Shown in pieces: positions 1 to 7,724 of a stretch of DNA of 64,000 nt; position 1 is the first letter of the stretch; each line of letters opens with the position of its first letter. Made by a program: the position numbers and the translations under genes. Location of the stretch: NCBI GenBank assembly GCA_965203535.1, contig OZ241897.1, positions 5,975,436-6,039,435 of the forward strand. Direction: 5' to 3'. The notes below the pieces were generated by a model. That model was not told the DNA's origin. It worked only from the letters and a program-made list of their open reading frames with translations, and ran no database searches. The stretch comes from JAJDTT01 sp022827025. Lineage in GTDB: Bacteria > Acidobacteriota > UBA6911 > RPQK01 > JAJDTT01.

Positions 1-2
1 GC

Positions 3-263
3 GGCCTCAAGCAGGTCGACGCAGCGAAGCTGCTCGGCCTGTCTCAACCCGATGTGTCGCGCCTGTTACGGGGCAGCTTCCGAGAGTACTCCATGGAACG
101 GCTTCTGCGCCTCCTGATGGCTCTGGGGCGCGATGTGAACATTGTGATTCGCGAGTCGCACCCGGAGCGACCGGGCCGACTCAGCATTGGAGCATGGCCC
201 GTGCCGCAAAGCAGGGTGCGGGTAGATAAAGTAGCTGTCCCTACTGCCGAAGAGAGAAGATGA
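3..263 (+). CDS. XRE/HTH_37 antitoxin-like regulator, 5'-truncated by window edge
   Basis: The reading frame is open from the left edge (GLKQVDAAKLLGLSQPDVSR...) to the stop, so only the C-terminal 86 residues are present. The segment up to about LLRGSF is a helix-turn-helix of the XRE/HTH_37 type found in HigA-like antitoxins, which bind DNA and usually neutralise a RelE/HigB-type RNase encoded just upstream. The toxin would lie outside the window and cannot be checked. The C-terminal 35 residues are a short charged tail. It ends in convergent orientation with the lipoprotein gene at 410-1111. The HTH call is firm; the antitoxin role is inference from family and size. Confidence 0.7.
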   Translation, partial: GLKQVDAAKLLGLSQPDVSRLLRGSFREYSMERLLRLLMALGRDVNIVIRESHPERPGRLSIGAWPVPQSRVRVDKVAVPTAEERR

Positions 264-332
264 CTGCCCTATTCTCCCGCACGAGTGCGTCTATTCGTAT
301 GCCGGCGCACCGTAGCCTTAACAAGAAGTGAA

Positions 333-406
333 GGAGCCGCGGTTTCCAGCCGCCAACCTCCAGAGTAACGAGTCACCGAAGAAGAGCGAGCGATTGGAAA
401 TCGCTC
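333..406. repeat. Hairpin-family repeat, copy 1
   Basis: This holds two hairpins. The first is an imperfect one around the GCGGTTTCC core (339-347). The second, at 388-406, has perfect 8-bp arms GAGCGATT/AATCGCTC around loop GGA. It starts 3 nt beyond the stop codon of the minus-strand lipoprotein gene. The order of modules and the spacer (CTCC, GAGT, ACCGAAG) match the copy at 54851-54931, so this is a dispersed repeat and not a lone terminator. Confidence 0.7.
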
Positions 407-409
407 CGC

Positions 410-1111
410 CTAAGGCGCCGCCAGGTGGAGCTCGAACTGGTCCATGGAGAGCTTGCCCGTGACCTCTTCCGAGAAACCCACGAAGGAGAAACCGTAGCTG
501 GCGCTGTTCTTGAGCAGATCGTTCAGGGAAGTCTTCGACGGGGCCCAACTGCGGTGCCAGAGCGATTCGTCATTGACCAGGACGAAGTGCTCGGGCGGAC
601 CCCACTTCCCGTGATGGATCTTGATGGGACGGCCCGTGTAGTGCCAGCGGGTCCCTCCGGAGTGGACCCAGAAGTAGCACTTGGCGCCTTTCAGGTCCAA
701 ATCGTCTCCACGAAGGTGAACCGACACGCGGGCGCCCCGCAGATCGATGGCTTCCTCCTGGCGAAATCCGGTGGGCCGGGGAGTCGTACTCGGCCCTTCC
801 TCGAGGTCCTCGGCAATCCACCGGTGATAGAGGATCAGAGGCAGGATCGAATGGGGGTCCTCCGGGGTATCGATCCGCCACCGGGAGTCGTCCCCCCAGA
901 CGTAGCCGGAATTCCCCACCCCGCCGGTCTTTTCCCAACTGGTCAGGAAAAAGACGTTCTCGTTGCCGCTTCCGCCGGTGTAGTCGTAGATCTGCCAGCT
1001 CTCACGGCCGGCGTCGAAAGTGTTGATCCGCTCCGTGGTCGTCGGCATCGATTCCATCCCCCCACACCCGATGGAGATGAGCAGTAGAGCCGCCAGACAT
1101 CCGAATTTCAT
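410..1111 (-). CDS. Secreted lipoprotein of unknown function
   Basis: I do not recognise a named family. The ATG at 1111 is preceded by a GGGAGG-type ribosome site and gives a 233-residue protein with a lipoprotein signal (MKFGCLAALLLISIGC), so it is probably lipid-anchored at the outer or inner membrane. The mature part is rich in W, Y, G and S, with an alternating pattern (WQIYDYTGG, YVWGDDSRW, CYFWVHSGGTRW) that suggests a beta-sandwich, perhaps a carbohydrate-binding or concanavalin-like fold; that is inference. It is the third gene of the operon with the propeller protein and the M16 protease, 20 bp after the protease stop. Confidence 0.75.
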   Translation of the reverse strand: MKFGCLAALLLISIGCGGMESMPTTTERINTFDAGRESWQIYDYTGGSGNENVFFLTSWEKTGGVGNSGYVWGDDSRWRIDTPEDPHSILPLILYHRWIAEDLEEGPSTTPRPTGFRQEEAIDLRGARVSVHLRGDDLDLKGAKCYFWVHSGGTRWHYTGRPIKIHHGKWGPPEHFVLVNDESLWHRSWAPSKTSLNDLLKNSASYGFSFVGFSEEVTGKLSMDQFELHLAAP

Positions 1112-1131
1112 ACTCCCTCCCGCAACCGTGG

Positions 1132-3894
1132 CTACGACCCGGACGGGTCGATCAGGTTTCCGTCCTGGTCGAGTCGTTTCACTTCTCCGAGATTGAGCTC
1201 CCGGACCCGCTCCTCGATCTTCGAAAGGTCGCCGACGATGACCCACACCAACTGGTCGGGGCGGATCACTTCGTTGGCGGACGCCTGGATGGCCGGGATG
1301 TCAAGGGCCCGGACCTTGCCGGGGAAGGTCCCGTAGTAGTCGTCCGCCAAGCCGTAGCGGACCATCTCGGCGATGGACCCTCCCACCGCGCCGGACGTTT
1401 CCCATCTTCCCGGGAGGCTCAGGGTCTGGGCTTTCTTGGCCCGGTCCAACTCCTCCGCCGTCGCCGGCCGGTCTCCCCGGTATTCCCGCAGCTCGCGGTC
1501 GATCTCCGCCGCCGATTCCTTGGTCTTGTCCGTCTGGACCGGCGCGTAGACGATGAAGGGCCGTTGCCCCCGGGCGCCGAACAGAAGGGTCCGGGCCCCG
1601 TAGGACCAGTGCTTCTCCTCCCTCAGGTTCATGTTGATGCGGGAGGTGAAGCTGCCGCCGATGATCCGGTTCATGGTGATCAGCGCGATCTCGTCCGGAT
1701 TGTTGGTGGGCGGCGCCACGTGCCCGGCGAAGATCAGCGACTGCTGAGACCCGGGACGGTCCATGAGGTAGACCTGGGAACGGGAGTGGTGGTCCACTCG
1801 CCCGACCTGCTTCTCGGGAACCGTTCCGCTCTGCCAGTTCTTGAAGACCCGCTCCAGGTGAGGTTCGACTTCAGCCAAGGTGGTGTCCCCCACCACGATC
1901 AGGGTGGCGTTGTTGGGACGGTACCAGGTGGCGTGGAAATCCTTGAGCTGATCCCGGGTGATGGCTTTGGCCGACTCCACGGATCCGGACCCGGTCAGCG
2001 GGTTCCCGTAAGCATGGTCCGCTCCATAGATGAGCTTGGGCATCACCCGCAGGGCCATGGTGACGGGACTGACCTTCTCCCGTTGGATCCGGGCCAGGAG
2101 CTGGCTCCGGAGACGCTCCAGCTCCTTCTCGGGAAAGGAGGGGTTCAAGACCACGTCGGCGTAGAGGTCCAGCGATTCGGAGAGCTTCGACTTGAGCGCC
2201 GACAGGGAGACCGTCGAGTCGTCCAGAGAGGCACTGCTCCCGATCTGGGCGCCCAGCCCGGCCGCTTCTTCGCTGATCTGCAGTGCACTGCGGGTCGAGG
2301 TCCCCTCGTCCACCATGTCCGCGGTCAGGTTCGCCGTTCCCGCCAAACCACCGAGATCGGCGGCATATCCGGCATCGAAGAGCAGCCGGAAGTTGATGAC
2401 GGGCACCGCGTGGCGCTCGGCCAGGATGACTTTCAGCCCGTTGGAAAGGGTCGTCTTCCGAAGGCGTGGAAACTCGGCGGCCGGCGGCTCGCCCACGTCG
2501 GGCAGCCGGTCCCGATCCGCCCCCGAATCAGCCGTCGAGTACTTGGGGAACGGGTGCACTTCCAGGATGAAGTCCCCGTCCGACAGCCAGTCGCGGGCCA
2601 CATGCCGGAGATCTTCCGGAGTCGCCTCTTCGATGTAATGGAAATATTCCTTGTAGGTATCGGGTGAACCGCCGTAGACCTCGTTGGACGCCAGGATGTC
2701 GGACTTGCCTCCGAACCCGCCGACCCGCTCCAGGCCCCGCACGAAACCGGCAAACGTCTGGGTTCTCGCCAGATCCAACTCGGCCTGGGTGGGACCTTCC
2801 TCAATCAGTTTCTCCAACTCTTCGGCCACGGCCTGCTCCACTTCGCCCAGCGTTTTCGACGGGTGGGCCGTGGAAACGACCTGGAACCGGCCACTCAGTT
2901 CCCGGGCGTAGAGGAAACTGGACGCGTCCGTGGCGATCTGGTCCTGGTAGACCAGCCGCTTGTAGAGCCGGGAGGTCTTGCCTCCACCCAGAATATCGGC
3001 GACCAGGTCCAGGAGAGCCGCTTCCCGGGTGCCCCACTGGGGAACGTTCCAGGCGCGGTAGATCCGGGCCTGGGGGACGCGGTCCTGCATCTGCTGGCGG
3101 TGAGTCCCCGTCATCTTGGCGATCCAGGCTTCCTGCTTGTCCACCGGAGGACCGGAGGGGATGTCTCCGAAGTAATGCTCGACCCTCTTCTTCACCTCCT
3201 GCGCATCCACGTCGCCGGCGATGGACAGCACGGCGTTGGCGGCGCCGTAATAGGTCTTGAACCACTCCTTGACGTCGTCCAGCTCGGCGGCATCCAGATC
3301 CTCCATGGAGCCGATGGTGGTCCAGGAGTAGGGATGGCCCGCCGGGTAGGTGTTCTCGGTGAGGAGGGTCCAGGCGCGGCCGTAGGGTTGGTTCTCCCCT
3401 TGGCGTTTCTCGTTCTGGACCACGCCGCGCTGCTCGTCCAGCTTCTCCTGGGAGATGGCGCCCAGCATGTGGCCCATGCGGTCCGACTCCAGCCACAGGG
3501 CCAGATCCAGGGCGTTCTTGGGCACGTTCTCGAAGTAGTTGGTGCGATCGGCATTTGTGGTGCCGTTCATGCCGGTGGCGCCCACCTCCTCCAAGGGCTC
3601 GAAGAACTCGCCGGGCCAGTGTTCGGTCCCGTTGAACATCAGGTGCTCGAAGAGATGCGCGAATCCCGTGCGCCCCGGTTTCTCGTTTTTGGATCCCACG
3701 TGGTACCAGACGTTCACGCCCACGATGGGCGCCTTGCGGTCCTCGTGGACGATGAGGGTCAGGCCGTTGGGCAGGACGAACTTCTCGAAGGGGATGTCGA
3801 TCTGGGACGTCATGGAGCCGTCGGCGCTCTTCGCCGGGAAGGCGGCGCCAGGCCAGACCAGGACCAGAGAGATCAACAGGGCCAGTTTCTTCAT
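1132..3894 (-). CDS. Exported M16 (pitrilysin/insulinase) zinc protease, two-domain
   Basis: The product is a 920-residue metallopeptidase. The start at 3894 has GGAGG upstream and begins a signal peptide (MKKLALLISLVLVWPGAAFP), so it is exported. The first M16 half carries the inverted zinc motif HLFEH (residues 80-84) and a downstream glutamate in VVQNEKR that supplies the third ligand. The second, inactive-type half (from about residue 470) contains the NATLIVVGD and SYGAR signatures of the partner domain. Length and architecture match bacterial two-domain M16 proteases that degrade unfolded peptides within a closed chamber. It lies between the propeller protein gene (38 bp upstream) and a lipoprotein gene, most likely co-transcribed. 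An alternative start 14 codons upstream lacks a ribosome site. Confidence 0.93.
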   Translation of the reverse strand: MKKLALLISLVLVWPGAAFPAKSADGSMTSQIDIPFEKFVLPNGLTLIVHEDRKAPIVGVNVWYHVGSKNEKPGRTGFAHLFEHLMFNGTEHWPGEFFEPLEEVGATGMNGTTNADRTNYFENVPKNALDLALWLESDRMGHMLGAISQEKLDEQRGVVQNEKRQGENQPYGRAWTLLTENTYPAGHPYSWTTIGSMEDLDAAELDDVKEWFKTYYGAANAVLSIAGDVDAQEVKKRVEHYFGDIPSGPPVDKQEAWIAKMTGTHRQQMQDRVPQARIYRAWNVPQWGTREAALLDLVADILGGGKTSRLYKRLVYQDQIATDASSFLYARELSGRFQVVSTAHPSKTLGEVEQAVAEELEKLIEEGPTQAELDLARTQTFAGFVRGLERVGGFGGKSDILASNEVYGGSPDTYKEYFHYIEEATPEDLRHVARDWLSDGDFILEVHPFPKYSTADSGADRDRLPDVGEPPAAEFPRLRKTTLSNGLKVILAERHAVPVINFRLLFDAGYAADLGGLAGTANLTADMVDEGTSTRSALQISEEAAGLGAQIGSSASLDDSTVSLSALKSKLSESLDLYADVVLNPSFPEKELERLRSQLLARIQREKVSPVTMALRVMPKLIYGADHAYGNPLTGSGSVESAKAITRDQLKDFHATWYRPNNATLIVVGDTTLAEVEPHLERVFKNWQSGTVPEKQVGRVDHHSRSQVYLMDRPGSQQSLIFAGHVAPPTNNPDEIALITMNRIIGGSFTSRINMNLREEKHWSYGARTLLFGARGQRPFIVYAPVQTDKTKESAAEIDRELREYRGDRPATAEELDRAKKAQTLSLPGRWETSGAVGGSIAEMVRYGLADDYYGTFPGKVRALDIPAIQASANEVIRPDQLVWVIVGDLSKIEERVRELNLGEVKRLDQDGNLIDPSGS

Positions 3895-3932
3895 GGAATT
3901 CAACCTCCAGGATTTCCGAAAAACCGCCGGGC

Positions 3933-5555
3933 TCAACGCATCTCGAAGGCGAAGAGCCTGGCGCCTCGCAGTTGGAACCGCAGGCGAAAGGCCTGACCCG
4001 GATCGATTCCCAGATCCGGCCGCCCCTTCCAGGTCACCTGCTGCGACAGCCGATCACCCGACAGAATATCGCACTCGGCCAGACTTCGTCCGTCGACTCC
4101 CACGACCTCGACCCGGACCGATCCGTTCCGGCCCGCGTCGAAGTTGAGCCAGAGGGTCTTGCCTCTGCTGGAGAGGGGATTGGTGACGAAGGTCCCCTCC
4201 TCGTCCGCCACCAGGGCGCTCAGGCGCTGCTTGGGCCAGACGGCGAAAGCAATCTCTCCCAAAGGGCTCAGCCGGGGAAACTTGTGGGGAACGGCGAAAC
4301 CGACATAGGGCAGGACGACCCGGTCCCCCGGGATCTCGGCCAGTCCGGCGCCCGGGAAGAGGCAACCGGCGTCGAACGCTCCCTCCGAACCGGGCTCCAG
4401 GACCGGTCCTCCCGGCAGGAAGTTCCAGATCCGTCCAGCCAGGCTGGCGGCGACCCGCACCGTGCTGGTGTCCAGGTTGCGGTGGTAGATCATGGGAAAC
4501 ATGAGGTGCATGGTGCTCGTGCCCGGGTAGAACGCCCGGCCGTTGGTGTAGTAGTCGACCCACGCCGACTCGGAGGGATCGGGGGCCAGAACCATCTCGG
4601 GGCGGGGCCAGCGCCGGAAATCGGTGGTTTCGGCCCGGCCGATCATGCGCCGTCCCCAGACCCCCATCCGGAAGTAACCCACGTAGCGGCCCAGACGCTC
4701 GTCCCAGTAGGCCGTGGTTCCGGTGTCGCTGACGTGGCCCATCAGCGGCTCCTCCAGTTCCCGCCACCGGATGCCGTCGGGAGAGACCGCCCCCATGAGA
4801 GCCGTCCCGTCTTTCGAGGCCGGAGTCACCGATTCGGGATGGTCGGCCTGCATCCGCTCGACGGTCGCCTGGTCGACGGCGGCCTGGTAGATGGCCTTGA
4901 ATCGCTCGGCGGGTTCGGCGCCAGGATCCACGAAGATGGCCGGACCGTGAATCCCGTATCGGCAGACGCCCGGTCCCAGGACGATGTTGTTCTCGCGGCT
5001 TCCCTGGAACTCCACCTGCCCCAGCGGCGGCTTGCGGTAGCTCAGGCCGTCTTCGGACTCGGCATAGCAGACCATGTAGCCTTCCGAGCTCCGGCCGAGC
5101 CGATAGGTGGTGGTGTTGTAGAAGAGAAGGTACTTCCCTTCGTGGTGGATCAGGTTGACGTAGGGCGTGAAGAACTCCCAGGGCCGGTCGTTGCTGATCA
5201 CGGGTCCCAGCTTGCCCGCCGGCTGCACCTCGATCCGGATTCCGGTGGGAACTTCCGTGGGAAGGACCTCGATCTCGGAGTTGATCTCCGGGCCGTATTC
5301 TTCAGGCCGGTCCCGCTGGATCCGCTGTCCCCGATACCTGTAGCTCACGTGGCCCGGATTGACGTAGCGCCAATCCACGAAGAGATGAGGGCCCGGTTCC
5401 AGCGGGTAGGGGCGCCGGTTGTAACCATAGGCGTAGAGTGCGGCGTCCGGAGACGGCCTGAGCGAGCTCCCGGCGCCCTCCGCACGGGTGTCATCGGCGG
5501 TCCCAAGGAGAACCGCCAAGGCTGCCGGAACCAGCAGAATCGTGAATCGTGTCAT
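3933..5555 (-). CDS. Exported GH43/GH32-like five-bladed propeller protein
   Basis: A 540-residue protein with a signal peptide (MTRFTILLVPAALAVLLG). The core has the repeated signatures of glycosidase-type beta-propellers: DRPWE, VCYAESEDGLSYRKP, NNIVLG and SPDGIRW. Two paralogues are encoded at 19893-21434 and 38238-39740. Proteins with this layout are annotated as glycoside-hydrolase-like in Planctomycetota and Acidobacteriota, but I cannot assign a substrate. A C-terminal beta-sandwich (from about residue 430) resembles a carbohydrate-binding module. The paired palindromes at 5572-5609 lie just upstream of the start codon, so this gene and the protease/lipoprotein operon behind it are probably under that operator. 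ATG at 5555 was chosen because it begins the signal peptide. Confidence 0.75.
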   Translation of the reverse strand: MTRFTILLVPAALAVLLGTADDTRAEGAGSSLRPSPDAALYAYGYNRRPYPLEPGPHLFVDWRYVNPGHVSYRYRGQRIQRDRPEEYGPEINSEIEVLPTEVPTGIRIEVQPAGKLGPVISNDRPWEFFTPYVNLIHHEGKYLLFYNTTTYRLGRSSEGYMVCYAESEDGLSYRKPPLGQVEFQGSRENNIVLGPGVCRYGIHGPAIFVDPGAEPAERFKAIYQAAVDQATVERMQADHPESVTPASKDGTALMGAVSPDGIRWRELEEPLMGHVSDTGTTAYWDERLGRYVGYFRMGVWGRRMIGRAETTDFRRWPRPEMVLAPDPSESAWVDYYTNGRAFYPGTSTMHLMFPMIYHRNLDTSTVRVAASLAGRIWNFLPGGPVLEPGSEGAFDAGCLFPGAGLAEIPGDRVVLPYVGFAVPHKFPRLSPLGEIAFAVWPKQRLSALVADEEGTFVTNPLSSRGKTLWLNFDAGRNGSVRVEVVGVDGRSLAECDILSGDRLSQQVTWKGRPDLGIDPGQAFRLRFQLRGARLFAFEMR

Positions 5556-5571
5556 GGGAATCCGTCTCCAG

Positions 5572-5609
5572 TGTCCGATTTCGAACAGACTGTCCGGTTT
5601 CGGACAGTC
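5572..5609. promoter_or_regulatory. Paired palindromic operator, copy A
   Basis: Two sites sit back to back. The first is the imperfect TGTCCGATTTCGAACA (5572-5587). The second is TGTCCGGTTTCGGACA (5591-5606), extended by GAC and GTC at its ends. Their centres are 19 bp apart, so two dimers could bind on nearly one face of the helix. The block lies 17 bp upstream of the ATG of the propeller-protein operon. It is repeated in the same order and orientation at 6120-6158. The binding protein is not identifiable from this window. Confidence 0.6.
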
Positions 5610-5733
5610 CGTCGCGCTTTCCGTCAAACCCGGCAAGGGCTCGTGACGTGCATTTCTCACCGGGTCGCGGGGGCGCCCTCTTCCGTCGTGCTCCCACTGA
5701 AAATACCATGGGGCCTATATCTAACGTGACGTC

Positions 5734-6099
5734 AGTACACAGTTCCGGCGCCACGCTCGGCCCACTGGCCCACGTTTCGGCACCCAGGGCAAGAACCCCC
5801 GCCCTGAGAATGTTCAGGGTTGCATTGTGGTCCCTGTCCATTCTGAGATCGCAGGATGCACACTTCGGCAACGGCTGCTTCTCGACTTCATAGGTCAGAT
5901 CCACGTACACCCGATTCGGCTTGCGGACGATCCGCAACGCCTTCAGCTCACCATCGGGCAAGGGCCGGGTCGGGAACAACCGGATCGTCGGAAAGCCCTT
6001 GGGACGGATGGCGTATCCCCGGGCCCGCTTCTTCACCATCGTCGTCTTGGGATCGACGATGTCAATTGTCTCCATCCTGGTGCGTGAATACTCCACTCC
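5734..6099 (-). pseudogene. tnpB: Internally deleted TnpB (IS200/IS605-type OrfB) remnant
   Basis: The frame reads as the N-terminal beta-barrel part of TnpB (KGFPTIRLFPTRPLPDGELK, then RIVRKPNRVYVDLTYEVEKQPLP). It then jumps directly to the last zinc-finger half and the RuvC-III region (CASCDLRMDRDHNATLNILRAG). Everything that should lie between, including RuvC-I (the first catalytic Asp), RuvC-II and the first CxxC, is missing, as is most of the N-terminus. It therefore cannot be an active RNA-guided nuclease. TnpB normally ends near the right end of its element and overlaps its guide RNA; no clear element end is visible. The remnant sits between operator copies A and B, which suggests the insertion occurred in a regulatory region. 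Confidence 0.8.
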
Positions 6100-6119
6100 A
6101 TGGCAGAGCCCGCTGCAAG

Positions 6120-6158
6120 TGTCCGATTTCGATACAAACTGTCCGATATCGGACAGTT
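6120..6158. promoter_or_regulatory. Paired palindromic operator, copy B
   Basis: The first site is TGTCCGATTTCGATACA (6120-6136). It is followed by a perfect 22-bp palindrome at 6137-6158 whose core is TGTCCGATATCGGACA (6140-6155). Order and orientation are the same as in copy A at 5572-5609; together the two make a direct repeat of about 40 bp with a few substitutions. It lies about 105 bp upstream of the creD start, so it may regulate creD on the plus strand. Confidence 0.65.
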
Positions 6159-6264
6159 CAGCCGGCAAGACCGGACGGTCCGACTCCAACAATGAGCGGA
6201 TCGGTACCAAGGAACCCGTGTTCCTGCTATTTTTCGGTATCTCCCGAAGCATGGAGCGCACTCA

Positions 6265-7629
6265 ATGCAAGATTCCCTCGAGCGGTTGACGTCTTCGCTT
6301 CGCAGCTCGCAGATGCTGCGCCTCCTCCTGGTCGGATTCCTGGCTTTACTGCTCCAGATTCCCATCGAGATGATCGCGGAGCTGGTCTCGGAGCGCCAGG
6401 AGAGGCGCCGGGAGGCGGTGGCCGAGGTTTCGTCAAAGTGGGGAAACGACCAGGTCATCACCGGCCCGGCGTTGGTCGTGCCCTACACACATCGGTGGAC
6501 CGAGGTCGCGACCGGCGGCCAGGAAGTCGCCCGCACCGAGGTCCGAAACGCCGTCTTCCTGCCGGACCGGCTCCACGCTCGCGGCTCCATCGACAGCGAG
6601 ACTCGCTTTCGCGGGATCTTCTCAGTCCCGGTCTACCGCCTCAGCCTGACCGTCGAAGGCGAGTTCGCCCGTCCCAGCTTCGCCGAGTTCGATGTCGAGC
6701 CCGAGGCGGTCCACTGGGATCGAGCCTGGCTGGCCGTCGGGATATCGGACGCGCGCGCAATTCAGGAAGAGACCTTCGTATCGTGGAACGGCCAGCGCGC
6801 GTCATTCCTTCCGGGCACCGGAGCCTTCCTGGGCGGGGTCGTGGGGATCCACGCGGTGGTCGGCGTGGCGGAGGCAACGGAGCGGTTCAAATTCTCCTTC
6901 CCGCTCTCCCTGAACGGCAGCCTCGGCCTCTACCTCACTCCCTTCGGGCAACAGACCGTCGTCGAACTCCGGTCGGACTACGGCCATCCCGGCTTTCAGG
7001 GCAACTGGCTCCCGACCGAGCGTTCCGTGTCGGCCACGGACTTCCAGGCCAAGTGGTCGATCCCGTTTCTGGGCCGAAACTACCCGCAGGCGTGGAGAGC
7101 CGAGGCCAAGATGAATGAAGCCGTCGACGGCTCGCGCTTCGGTGTCGAGCTGGTCCATCCGGTGGACCACTACCGCATGGCGGAGCGCAGCGTAAAGTAC
7201 GCCTTCCTCTTCATCCTCCTCCCCTTCGCCGTCGTCTGGCTGATCGAAGTCCTGGTAGGGATTCGCGTCCATCCGATCCAATACCTCATGCTGGGAGGCG
7301 CCCTCTGCCTCTTCTACCTGCTGGAGCTCTCACTGTCCGAGCACATCGGCTTCCCCCTCGCCTATGCCTTGGCCAGCATTTTGATCATCGCATTGGTGGC
7401 CGCGTACTCGGTTGCGGTGCTCCACCGCTTGCGGCTCGCCTTGCTTCTCGCCGCCGGCGTCGCCTCTCTTTACGTCTACCTGTACGTCCTCCTCATGAAC
7501 GAGGACTTTGCCCTTCTCATCGGATCCCTCGGCCTCTTCGCCATCCTCGCGGCCATCATGTACGCCACCCGGCGCGTCGACTGGTACAAGGGAGGTTCCC
7601 GGCCTCCGGAATCACACGGGTCTTCGTAG
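6265..7629 (+). CDS. creD: CreD family inner-membrane protein
   Basis: The 454-residue sequence has the CreD layout: an N-terminal transmembrane helix (residues about 13-32, LRLLLVGFLALLLQIPIEMI), a large extracytoplasmic domain with the conserved GPALVVPY and GNWLPTERSV-type segments, and five or six closely packed transmembrane helices from about residue 310 to 440. In enterobacteria CreD is induced by the CreBC two-component system and linked to envelope integrity and colicin resistance. No creB or creC is nearby, so control probably differs here, perhaps through the palindromic operator at 6120-6158. Start: ATG with a GGAGC-type site about 10 nt upstream. Convergent with the next gene. 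Confidence 0.9.
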   Translation: MQDSLERLTSSLRSSQMLRLLLVGFLALLLQIPIEMIAELVSERQERRREAVAEVSSKWGNDQVITGPALVVPYTHRWTEVATGGQEVARTEVRNAVFLPDRLHARGSIDSETRFRGIFSVPVYRLSLTVEGEFARPSFAEFDVEPEAVHWDRAWLAVGISDARAIQEETFVSWNGQRASFLPGTGAFLGGVVGIHAVVGVAEATERFKFSFPLSLNGSLGLYLTPFGQQTVVELRSDYGHPGFQGNWLPTERSVSATDFQAKWSIPFLGRNYPQAWRAEAKMNEAVDGSRFGVELVHPVDHYRMAERSVKYAFLFILLPFAVVWLIEVLVGIRVHPIQYLMLGGALCLFYLLELSLSEHIGFPLAYALASILIIALVAAYSVAVLHRLRLALLLAAGVASLYVYLYVLLMNEDFALLIGSLGLFAILAAIMYATRRVDWYKGGSRPPESHGSS

Positions 7630-7663
7630 TCGTGGGAACGAGCCGGTCGGCAAGCCGGTGAAG

Positions 7664-7680
7664 CTGCCGACAATCGGCAG
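7664..7680. terminator. Possible bidirectional terminator hairpin
   Basis: A perfect 7-bp stem CTGCCGA/TCGGCAG with loop CAA lies between the convergent ends of creD and the RDD-protein gene. There is no T-run on either strand, so an intrinsic terminator is only a possibility. Confidence 0.3.
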
Positions 7681-7724
7681 TGTCAGGTCAGCTCTCGAAC
7701 AGTTCGTCCTTAACACTTCAGGTT

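Noticed and set aside
3972..5729. 585-codon plus-strand frame opposite the propeller gene
   Set aside because: No recognisable domain, D/G/R/P-rich, and antisense to a gene with a signal peptide and family motifs.
5734..6099. Active TnpB and its guide RNA
   Set aside because: The catalytic core is deleted and no element end or scaffold could be defined.
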